64,000 bases of DNA from Achatina immaculata. Taxonomy: Eukaryota; Mollusca; Gastropoda; Stylommatophora; Achatinidae. The notes under the pieces were generated by a model. The model did no database searches and was not told where the DNA came from. It saw only the letters and a list, made by a program, of their open reading frames with translations. The position numbers were made by a program, and so were the translations under genes. Positions 44,517-53,200 of this stretch are shown here, in pieces. Every line of letters begins with the position of its first letter. The stretch's first letter is position 1. Location of the stretch: contig CM019714.1 in NCBI GenBank assembly GCA_009760885.1, positions 2,157,895 through 2,221,894 on the forward strand, in the 5' to 3' direction.

Positions 44517-44892
44517 GCCTTCCTAGGGGACAGCATGTTGGGCTAACAACTAACAGCTAAATTATGAATATTTAACCGGTTTAGTTCTGTACATTTATTC
44601 ATTCAGTTGTAGAGGTCGGTCACTGTCAATTTTAGAGGACTAATTCCTAAAATATTCTTTTTTGTTTTCTTGTCTTTCTAAATACTGAATGCTGTGACAG
44701 TATGATTGTTTCTAGGAATGACAATGCACTTATGTAGTGACTTACAACAAATGATTGCTTCTAGGAATGACAATGCACTTTTGTAGTGACTTACAACAAA
44801 TCATTGCTGAATTACACATGAAGGTCACAGCATTTAATAATAAGACAAGTAAAGAGAGAGGTAGAGAGAAAGAGAGAGAGAGAGAGAGAGGT
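44517..44892. other. Single-copy stretch with a 57-bp duplication and GA tract
   Basis: A segment starting gattgcttctaggaatgaca occurs twice (about 44705 and 44754). (GA)n at about 44850-44890. No gene recognised. Confidence 0.5.
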
Positions 44893-45052
44893 TGATTGAC
44901 TGATTGATCTTTATTTCAAAAGGGTTAAGAATTGGGCACACAGGCCTGTTTGACATTCTGCCCTTTATCATACAACTTTCACTCTTCCAGATATTCTACA
45001 AATATGCTGCTCATGCAACAAACATAATAAACATTAACGTAACTGCATGCAC
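44893..45052 (-). mobile_element. CR1/L2-like LINE copy 2, 3' end
   Basis: Reverse strand. gggttaagaattgggcacac and tctgccctttatcatacaac are the 3' UTR landmarks of the family. The tail at 44893-44906 is gattgact-type. The body continues beyond the 24-bp array (45760-46000) and beyond the mariner (47322-47860). Confidence 0.75.
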
Positions 45053-45757
45053 ATATAAATGACTAACTACATACATATATAAATGATTAACTACATACAT
45101 ATATAAATGATTAACTACATACTTATATAAATGATTAACTACATACATATATAAATGATTAACTACATACATATATAAATGATTAACTACATACATATAT
45201 AAATGATTAACTACATACATATATAAATGATTAACTACATACTTATATAAATGATTAACTACATACATATATAAATGATTAACTACATACATATATAAAT
45301 GATTAACTACATACATATATAAATGATTAACTACATACATATATAAATGATTAACTACATACATATATAAATGATTAACTACATACATATATAAATGATT
45401 AACTACATACTTATATAAATGATTAACTACATACATATATAAATGATTAACTACATACATATATAAATGATTAACTATATACATATATAAATGATTAATT
45501 ACATACATATATAAATGATTAACTACATACATATATAAATGATTAATTACATACATATATAAATGACTAACTACATACATATATAAATGACTAACTATAT
45601 GCATATATAAATGACTAACTGTATGCACATAGAAATGACTAACTACATACACATATAAATGACTAACTACATACACATATAAATGATTAACTACATACAT
45701 AAATAAATGATTAACTATATGCACATATAAATGAGTAACTACATACATATATAAATG
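45053..45757. repeat. 24-bp AT-rich minisatellite in LINE 3' UTR (about 29 copies)
   Basis: Unit is atgattaactacatacatat plus ataa. It lies where other copies of the LINE have one ttaaatgattacataaataa segment (48203), which the unit resembles, so it may have grown from it. The eight-codon unit keeps a long minus-strand MYVVNHLY-type frame open, which is an artefact. Confidence 0.93.
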
Positions 45758-46000
45758 AATATCTACCAGACAAAAATTTCGGTACTCTGAGTTATGTGTC
45801 TGTAAGTGCAGTCTAAAATAATTTTTAAGTGTTATAATTCATGGAGGCATGCAGTCGACATCAAATAGATATTGGAAAAGGTTGTAGTTGTAGGAAAGGT
45901 ATAGTTTATATTTTTATACAGGATGGGAGGGTATTCCAAAGATGAACAGCAGAAAAAGTAAAGCTGTTTTTGTAAAGATAAAGTCTAGGATTTGGAAGAC
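45758..46000 (-). mobile_element. CR1/L2-like LINE copy 2, C-terminal end
   Basis: Reverse strand. Just left of the mariner it reads PRLYLYKNSFTFSAVHLWNT then LPSCI. This is the conserved C-terminus of CR1/L2-group LINE ORF2 (an FS..HLWN.LP block). The rest is 3' UTR. Confidence 0.75.
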
Positions 46001-46031
46001 ACACAAGGTCCAACAATTAAGTAATGAGACT
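45998..46031 (+). repeat. Mariner left terminal inverted repeat
   Basis: gtccaacaattaagtaatga (46008-46027) pairs with the reverse complement of 47289-47312 with few mismatches. Similarity continues outward to about 45998. Confidence 0.8.
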
Positions 46032-46205
46032 GATTTTATTAGGGCCAAGAAAAAAATGCTATATATGAACAAAGCATGGAATCCAAAGAGGCAACCTTCA
46101 TCTATGATCTGGCATCTTTTTCTTTTCATCGCCGCCCGATAAGCAGACGACAGACAACCCGCCATTTTGTTGACCTAGTTAGAGGTGTATTGTCACGTAA
46201 TCAGT

Positions 46206-47185
46206 ATGGAGCAAAAAAGCTAACATTAAATTCTGTTTAAAACTTGGAAAAAGTGCCATTGAGACAGATGACTTGATGAGATAGGTTTATTGGGATAATT
46301 GTTTATCTCGTGCACAGATATTAAGGTGGTATTCACGATTCAAAAGTGGTGTGGAGACGATTACAAATGCAACTAGACATAGACGCCCAATTTCTGTTCG
46401 TAATAAGGAACTCATTGCAAAAGTCAGAGAACGGATACAAGAAGATCGTTGTTTGACTGTGAGGATGATGGCAGATGCATATGGTGTTAACCGAGAGACC
46501 ATATGTAAAATTTTAGTGGAAGATTTGGGCAAGAAAAAAGTTGCTTGCTGGTTTGTACCACATGCGTTGTCTGATGACCATAAACATCAGCGTGTTGAGT
46601 ACGCAAAAGACATCATCAAAACGTGTCGCAGGAATACACATTTCTTTAATTTGATTATTGCAGAGGATGAAACATGGTTTTTTCGCTATGATCCCACAAC
46701 TAAACGCCAAAGTACTAAGTGGAAGTCATCATCATCACCAAAAGGCAAAAGATTTCGTCTTCAAAAGTCGAAAGTGAAGACAATGTTGGTGTGCTTCTAC
46801 GACAGTAAAAGAGTTATTCACAAAGAATTTATTCCAGAGGGACAGACTGTCACTGCCAAAGTTTATTTAAGTATTTTGAAATGCCTATTGAAAATGATTC
46901 TCATGAGTCCGACTCGAGTATTCAACACCTGACAGTTTTTTCCTTCATGATAATGCACCGGCTCACCGGGCGGTAGTTGTACAGGAATTTTTGGCCCAAA
47001 AACAAGTGTGTGTTCTCAATCATCCACCCTATTCCCCAGATTTTTCTTCCTGCGATTATTTTCTATTCCCAAAGTTAAAGTTACTTTTGAAAGGACGCTT
47101 CTTTGGTGATACTGATGAAATCCAAAGGGCCGTAACATCGACTTTAAGGGCTATACCAACAGAAGAACTGCAGAGGTCGTTCTAG
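46206..47185 (+). pseudogene. Mariner transposase pseudogene
   Basis: The N-terminal HTH region (IKFCLKLGKSAIETDDLM, WYSRFKSGVE) contains an early frameshift and a TAG stop. The second HTH (LTVRMMADAYGVNRETICKI) and the WFVPHALSD motif follow. Catalytic motifs are EDETWFF, then after a +1 shift near 46912 HDNAPAHRAVV, and YSPDFSSCDYFLF. The last two aspartates are separated by 34 residues, the D34D signature of mariner. The C-terminus stops near 47185. Inactive because of the stop and two frameshifts. Confidence 0.88.
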
Positions 47186-47288
47186 TGTTTGTTAGATCGT
47201 GCCACTCACTGTATCAATGCACAAGAGGCTTACTTTGAATATCATATAGGTTATATCTTCAATTGTTTATTTTATTTGTTATGGAATT

Positions 47289-47322
47289 AGTTTCATTACT
47301 TAATTGACGGACTTTTTGTCGC
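47289..47322 (-). repeat. Mariner right terminal inverted repeat
   Basis: agtttcattacttaattgac then ggac. It is the reverse complement of the left repeat with about two mismatches in 24 bp. Confidence 0.8.
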
Positions 47323-47862
47323 GTTTTGTAGTGTCTGTCTTATTGTTATGAGCATTGATTTATCAGTATTTAAAATCATGCCATTATTGTTGCTCCATCT
47401 AATTAGATTATTTAACTCGACCTGAAGAGGTGATTCTAGGTTAATACAGTCGTAGTCACTGGTGTAGACTGTGCAATCATCGCAAATAGGTCACAAGAAG
47501 AATATGTAAGACGAAGTGGAAGATCGTTAATATAGATAGCAAAGAGAAACGGGCCTAGAATAGAACCCTGTGGAACATCAATGTCAACTACAGCAGAATT
47601 TGACAGAGAATTGTTGAAGAATACTACCTGTTGTCTGTCTGAAAGAAATGATGCAATTAATTTTATTAGGTCAGGGTGCAATCTATAAGTATTTATTTCT
47701 TTTAATAGAATATCATGGTCAGTCATATCAACTGCCTTTTCAAAGTCGACAAAGAGGGCACTACATAGTCTGTCGTCATTTGTGTTTACTAACCAGTTTT
47801 CTGTCATTTTAGTGAGAGTTGTATGGCAGGAATCACTGGATCTAAAGCCTGACTGACTAGAG
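47323..47862 (-). mobile_element. CR1/L2-like LINE copy 2, RT domain
   Basis: Reverse strand. SGFRSSDSCHTTLTKM, then CSALFVDFEKAVDMTDHDIL (motif A), VVDIDVPQGSILGPFLFAIY (motif B) and INDLPL, then a decayed motif C (LFA followed by a frameshift; DCTVYTSD lies in the next frame). It is typical of CR1/L2/Jockey-group LINEs. It is 5'-truncated at about 47862, where a GA tract begins, and cut at the C-terminal side by the mariner. Confidence 0.85.
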
Positions 47863-47917
47863 GGAGGGAGAGAGAGATGGGGAGAAAGATAGAGGGAGAC
47901 GGATGGAAAGAGGGAGA
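47863..47917. repeat. GA-rich microsatellite
   Basis: gagggagggagagagagatg-type tract. Confidence 0.8.
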
Positions 47918-48039
47918 GAATGAATGAATGAATAATCTTTATTTTTAAAGGGTAAAGAATTGGGCACACTGGTCCGTCTTACATTCTGCCCTCTGAGAAG
48001 GAGAGAGAAGAGGGAGAGATAGGGATAGAGGGAGGGAGG
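47918..48039 (-). mobile_element. CR1/L2-like LINE, very short 3' end copy
   Basis: A (gaat)n tail, then ctttatttttaaagggtaaa and attgggcacactggtccgtc up to ctctgag, then GA-rich DNA again. Only about 80 bp of 3' UTR is present. Confidence 0.7.
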
Positions 48040-48842
48040 GAGTGAGAACGAATGAACGAACGAAAGAACATACTTTATTTTCAAAGGGTTAAGAATTGGA
48101 CACGCAGGCCCGTCTAACATTCTGCCCTTCATCATACAGCTTTCACTCAGTCACAGTCATTCAGCATTTGTTAATGAGCATTAATAATCATGAAGACACA
48201 TTAAATGATTACATAAATAAATAATAAACTTATCTCTTGTCCATACACTCTACACTCTCATTTATGTAACTGCATGAAATAAACTTGCATTCTCACATTC
48301 ATTCAAAACTAACAAATTTATAGAAACGCAGTATAAAAAAAAATTACAGCAATGAAGCCAGACTTTAAACTGCATTAAACTATGCTTAGGGAGGCATATA
48401 GTCCATACCCAATAGATGCTGACAAAGTTTAAAGTTATAAGAACGAATATTACTTATAAGTTTTATATGAATTGATAGGGCCTTCCAAATGTGGGCAGCT
48501 GAATAAGAGAAGCTTTTTTTTTAAACATGTCAAACCTTTGTTTTGGGAGAATACAATTACTTAAGCGTTGACCATGTTTTAGGCTGGATTTGAACAGCGA
48601 CCACAGACAGGGTGGAGCATTGTGCGATAGAATTTTATGAATTAACTTGGCCTTGTTGAAAATAAATCTCTTTTTGAGGGGTTGAATATCAAGTTGTTTG
48701 TCCTTATTTTTAATACGTGCTGCATGTTTGTCATCTGTAAGCTTTACTGTTAGTTTTTGAAATGAGTAAAGTCTTTTTATGTTTGACATAGAACAACCAT
48801 CCCAGACTGTGGAGCTGTGGTCCAAGTGAGTTTGTATCTGTG
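48040..48842 (-). mobile_element. CR1/L2-like LINE copy 3 (C-terminus plus complete 3' UTR)
   Basis: Reverse strand. Coding part (48842 to 48463): THLDHSSTVWDGCS, LYSFQKLTVKLTDDKH, LDIQPLKKRFIFNKAKLIHK, ILSHNAPPCLWSLFKSS and LSNCILPKQRFDMFKKKA, then a frameshift. This is the conserved C-terminal region of the CR1/L2-like family. The 3' UTR (48462 to 48060) includes gggttaagaattggacacgc and ends in a gaac tail (48040-48066). It serves as the uninterrupted reference for the other copies. Confidence 0.85.
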
Positions 48843-48937
48843 ACATTTAGTCCAAGTGTGTTTGTATCTGTGACATTTAGTCCAAGTGTGTTTGTATCTG
48901 TGACATTTAGTCCAAGTGTGTTTGTATCTGTGACATT
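48840..48937. repeat. 30-bp minisatellite seeded by LINE copy 3
   Basis: About 3-4 copies of ttagtccaagtgtgtttgta plus tctgtgacat. The LINE's own 5'-terminal bases (gtccaagtgagtttgtatct at 48820) are the first copy. The array is therefore a tandem extension of the truncated LINE end. Confidence 0.85.
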
Positions 48938-48979
48938 TAGTATATTCTTCTGGTATCTGGTGAAGCGAGTTTTTCTGGA

Positions 48980-49385
48980 GTTTTCTGGTGAGAGGGAGAG
49001 AGGGGGAGACAGGGAGAGAGGGGGAGACAGGGAGGGAGGGAAGACAGGGAGAGAGGGGAGACAGGGAGGGAGGGGGAGACAGGGAGGGGGAGATAGTGAG
49101 GGAGGGAGAGACAGAGAGAGGGGGAGACAGAGAGAGAGGGAAACAGGGAGGGAGGGGAGGGGGAGACAGAGAGAGAGGGAGACGGGGAGACAGGGAGGGA
49201 AGGGACGGGGGATACAGGGAGACAGGTGGAGACAGAGAGGGAATGGGAGACAGGGAGAGAGGTAGACAGGGAGGGAGGGGGACAGGGAGAGAGGGGGAGA
49301 CAGGGAGACGGGGGAGACAGAGACAGGGGAGACAGGGAGAGAGGGAGGGTAGAGGGGAGAGAGAGGGAGACAGGGAGGATTGATA
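48980..49385. repeat. Purine-rich GGGAGA/GACAGG repeat tract
   Basis: About 400 bp of gggagagagggggagacagg-type units, nearly pure purine on the plus strand. Frames on both strands are artefacts. Confidence 0.95.
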
Positions 49386-49868
49386 TCATTCACTTACCTC
49401 CAGATCAGCTCTGTGACGGACCTTTCTATCAGTTGCCTCCCTTACGGTCACTGACGTTGATGCAGAGTTCATGACCGCTGACTATATCCGGGACTTTGGG
49501 CACGGAGCAACTGAACTTTCATCCAGTCAGAATAAAGGAGTAAGTGTATGTGAATCTATGATGACGTCATCTGACTGATGATCCAATGTAAACTAATGTA
49601 GCTTTGGGCTTTCAGTGAAAAAAGCCAGGCACACATTTGTAAGCATGACTTGACTGACACAGCTAACTTAACCCTCCAACTTTATTCATGTGAACAAGAT
49701 AAAGTCGTCATTACATTCATGTAAATACACATAAACTAATTTTGTAAATATGGATACAATATTCTTGAGATGTGCGCTGTGTTTGATCTTGTGGCTGGGC
49801 GGCTACTAGTCTTACTGATGTCCTGTGTTCATTCACTACTACGTTTCTTACTGTCATATATAAAGTTC
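49386..49868. other. Single-copy stretch flanking the composite element
   Basis: About 480 bp of balanced-composition DNA without tandem repeats. It contains the tentative exon at 49398-49472. Confidence 0.4.
49398..49472 (-). CDS. Tentative small host exon (very uncertain)
   Basis: On the minus strand an ATG at 49472 opens 25 codons (MNSASTSVTVREATDRKVRH then RADLE) that end in gag followed by gtaagt, a consensus splice donor. It lies in one of the few non-repetitive patches. There is no family match and no evidence of a downstream exon. A match this short can easily be chance. Confidence 0.12.
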
Positions 49869-50138
49869 TTATGTCACGCACAGAGAGTCAGCACAATATG
49901 GCACGTGTTGCGATAGTTTCACTAGAGAGTCAGCACAATATAGCACGTGTTGCGATAGTTTCACTAGAGAGTCAGCACAATATAGCACGAGCTGCGATAG
50001 TTTCACTAGAGACTCAGCTGAATATAGCACGTACTGTGATAGTTTTACTAGAGAGTCAGTACAGTATAGCACATGTTGCGATAGTTTCACTAGAGAGTTA
50101 GCACAATATAGCACGTGCTCCGATAGTTTCACCAGAAA
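49869..50138. repeat. 42-bp minisatellite, left half
   Basis: About 6 copies of gagagtcagcacaatatagc plus acgtgttgcgatagtttcac. The same unit reappears at 61099-61246 on the other side of the composite element. Confidence 0.93.
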
Positions 50139-50141
50139 ATC

Positions 50142-50215
50142 AGCATGCAGGAAACTCTCTACTATAGACAGCAGAACAACAAAACAAATCCTTCAGATCA
50201 TCAGAGGAAGTACCC
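50142..50215 (-). mobile_element. 3' terminal fragment of the zinc-finger LINE
   Basis: tgcaggaaactctctactat, aatccttcagatcatcagag and gaagtacc lead into the first gacaagtgtttcggcc unit of the satellite. Confidence 0.6.
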
Positions 50216-53200
50216 CGCCTCGACAAGTGTTTCGGCCCTATTAACCCCGACAGACAAGTGTTTCGGCGATATTAACCTCCAACCTCCCCCGACAAGTGTT
50301 TTGGCCCTATTAACCTCCCCCTCATAAGACAAGTATTTCGGCCATATTAACCTCCCCATTACCCCGACAAGTTTTTCGGCTATTTTAACCCCCCCCCCCT
50401 ACAATTGTTTCGGCCCTATTAACCACCCCATTACCACGACAAGCGTTTCGTCCATATTAACCCCCCGCCTCGACAAGTTTTTCGGCTATTTTAACCCCTC
50501 CCCCCCAACTACAAGTGTTTCTTCCCTATTAACCCCCCCCCCACAAGTGTTTCGGCCCTATTAATACACCTTCCGATAAGTGTTTCGGACCTACTAACCC
50601 AAATCCCGACAAGAATTTCGATCCTATTAACCCCCCTCCCTTCGACAAGTGTTTCGGCCCTATTAACCCCCCTTTCCGACAAGTGTTTCGGCCCTATTAA
50701 CACCCCCTCTCGACAAGTGTTTCAGCCCTATTAACCCACCCTAACGACTAGTGTTTTGGCCCTATTAACCCCCTTACCGACAAGTGTTTCGGCCCTATTA
50801 ACCCCCCTCCCCACAAGTGTTTCGGCCCTATTAACCCCCCTCCCGGGACAAGTGTTTCGGCCCTATTAACCTCCCCCTCCCCCGACAATTGTTTCGGCCC
50901 TATTAACCTCGCCTCCCCGTTAAGTGTTTCGGCCCGATTAACCCCCCCGACAAGCGTTTCGGCCCTATTAACCCGCCGCGACAAGTGTTTCGGCCCTATT
51001 AACCTCCCCCCTCACTCGACAAGTGTTTCGACCCTATTAACGCCCCCTGACATGTATTCCTGCCCAATTAACCCCCCCCCCCCAACAAGTGTTTCGGCCA
51101 TATTAACCCCCCTCCCCTTCAGAAAAGTGTTTCGGCCCTATTAACCCCCCCCCCCCCGACAAGTGTTTCGGCTCTACTAACCCACCCCCCCCCGCGACAA
51201 GTGTTTCAGCAATATTAACCCCCCCCCCCCACGACAAGTGTTTCACCCCTATTAACCCCCCCCCCCCGATAAGTGTTTCGGCCCTATTAACCCCCAAGCG
51301 AAGGTTTCGGTACTATTATCCCCCCTCCCCGACAAGTGTTTCGGCCCTATTAACCCAACCCCTCATCCGACAAGTGTTTCGGCCCTATTAACCCAACCCC
51401 TCATCCGACAAGTGTTTCGGCCCTACTAACCCAACCCCTCATCCGACAAGTGTTTCGGCCCTATTAACGCAACTACCCCTACAACTGTTTCGGCTCTACT
51501 AACCCCCCAGAAATATTTCGGCCCTATTAACCCCCCCCCCCCCCCCCTCTCCCGACAAGTGTTTCGGACCTATTAACCTCCCCCCTCCCTGGACAAGTTT
51601 TCGGTCCTATTAACTTCCTTCCCCCCCCCCCCCCGAGGCAAGAGTTTCGACCCTATTCCCCCCCCCCCCAGACAAGTGTTTCGGCCCTATTCTCCACCCC
51701 CCCAAGACAAGAGTTTCGGTTCTATTAACTCCCCCCCCCCCGACAAGTGTTTCGGCCCTATTAACCCCACCTCCCAGACATGTTTCGGCCCTATTACCCC
51801 CCATCAGACAAGTATTTCGGCCCTATAAACAACCCCTGACATGTGTTTCGGCTCTATTAACCCCCGACAAGAGTTTCGGCCCTATTAACCCCCCGACAAG
51901 TGTTTCGGCCCTATTAACCCCCCATGACAAGTGTTTCGGCCCTATTAACCTCCCGCCTTAATCGACAAGTATTTCGGCGCTATTAACACCCTCTGACATG
52001 TGCTTCGGCTCTATTAACTCCCCGACAAGTGTTTCGGTCCTATTAACCCCCCCCCCCCGACAAGTGTTTCGACCCTATTAACCCCCCCCCCCCGACAAGT
52101 GTTTCGGCCCTATTAACCCCACACGACAAGTGTTTCGGCACTATTATCCTCCTCCCTCACTCGACAAGTGTTTCGGCCGTATTAATCTCCACCCTCCCCG
52201 ACAAGTGTTTCGGCCCTATTAACCCCCCTCCAACAAGTTTTCCGACTATTTAACCCCCCCCCCCATAATGTTTCGGCCTATTAACTCCCCCACCCGACAA
52301 GTGTTTCAGTCCTATTATGCCCCCGACAAGTGTTTCGGCCCTATTAACCCCCGACAAGTGTTTCGTCCTATTAGCCCTCCCCCGACAAGTGTTTCGGCCC
52401 TATTAACCTCCCCCAACAAGTGTTTCGGCCCTATTAATTTCTCCCCCGACAAGTGTTTCTTCCCTATTAACCCCCCTCTCCCGACAAGTGTTTCGGCCCT
52501 ATTAACCCACCCCCCCCCCCCGACAAGTGATTCGGCCCTATTAACCCCCCACCCCGGCAAGTGTTTCGACCCTACTAACCGCCCCCCCCCCCGACAAGTG
52601 TTTCGGTCCTACAAACCCCCCCCCCCCCGACAAGTGTTTCGGCCGAATTAATCCCCCACCCCGACAAGTGTTTCGTCCCTATTAACATCCCCCCCCCCGA
52701 CAAGTGTTTCGGCCCTATTAACATCCCCCCCCGAGAAGTGTTTCGGACCTTATAATCCCCCAGACCGGTGTTTCGGCCCTATTAACCACCCCAGACAAGT
52801 GTTTCGGCCCTATTAACCCGCCTCGACATGTGTTTCGGCCCTATTAACCTCCCCCTTCCCCACAAGTGTTTCGACCCTATTAACCTCCCCTCCACACAAT
52901 TGTTTCGGCCCTATTAACCCCCCTCCCGACAAGTGTTTCTGCTCTATTAACCCCCCTCCCGACAAGTGTTTCGGCCCTATTAACCCCGCTCCCGACAAGT
53001 GTTTCGGCCCTATTAACCTCCCCCTTGTCAAGTGTTTCGGTTCTATTAACCCAGCTCCCCCTCAGACAAGTGTTTCGGCCCTATTAACTCCCCTCGACAT
53101 GTGTTTCGGCCCTATTAACCCCCCCCCCCAACGACAATTGTTTCGGTCCTATTAACCCCCCTCGACGTGTGTTTCGGCCCTATTAACCCGCCGACAAGTG

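Larger units (their letters stand above)
45998..47322 (+). mobile_element. Mariner-family DNA transposon, inactive
   Basis: About 1.3 kb, bounded by inverted repeats of about 30 bp and carrying one decayed transposase. Length and layout are standard for mariner. It interrupts a reversed CR1/L2-like LINE: the LINE C-terminus is on its left and RT on its right. The coding region that should join them is partly missing, so a deletion accompanied or followed the insertion. Confidence 0.85.

Noticed and set aside
45011..45748. 245-codon minus-strand frame with MYVVNHLY repeats
   Set aside because: It is a 24-bp array of AT-rich sequence inside a LINE 3' UTR. No unit shows selection or a plausible start.
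46351..46932. Intact transposase gene
   Set aside because: The frame is open for 193 codons and well conserved, but the N-terminus carries a frameshift and stop, and the second and third catalytic aspartates lie in another frame.
50142..50240. Hammerhead ribozyme in the LINE 3' region (GAAAC...GTC with CTGATGA on the minus strand)
   Set aside because: The boxes are present, but their order would need an open stem II form, and the stem II bases after CTGATGA do not pair with those before GAAA.
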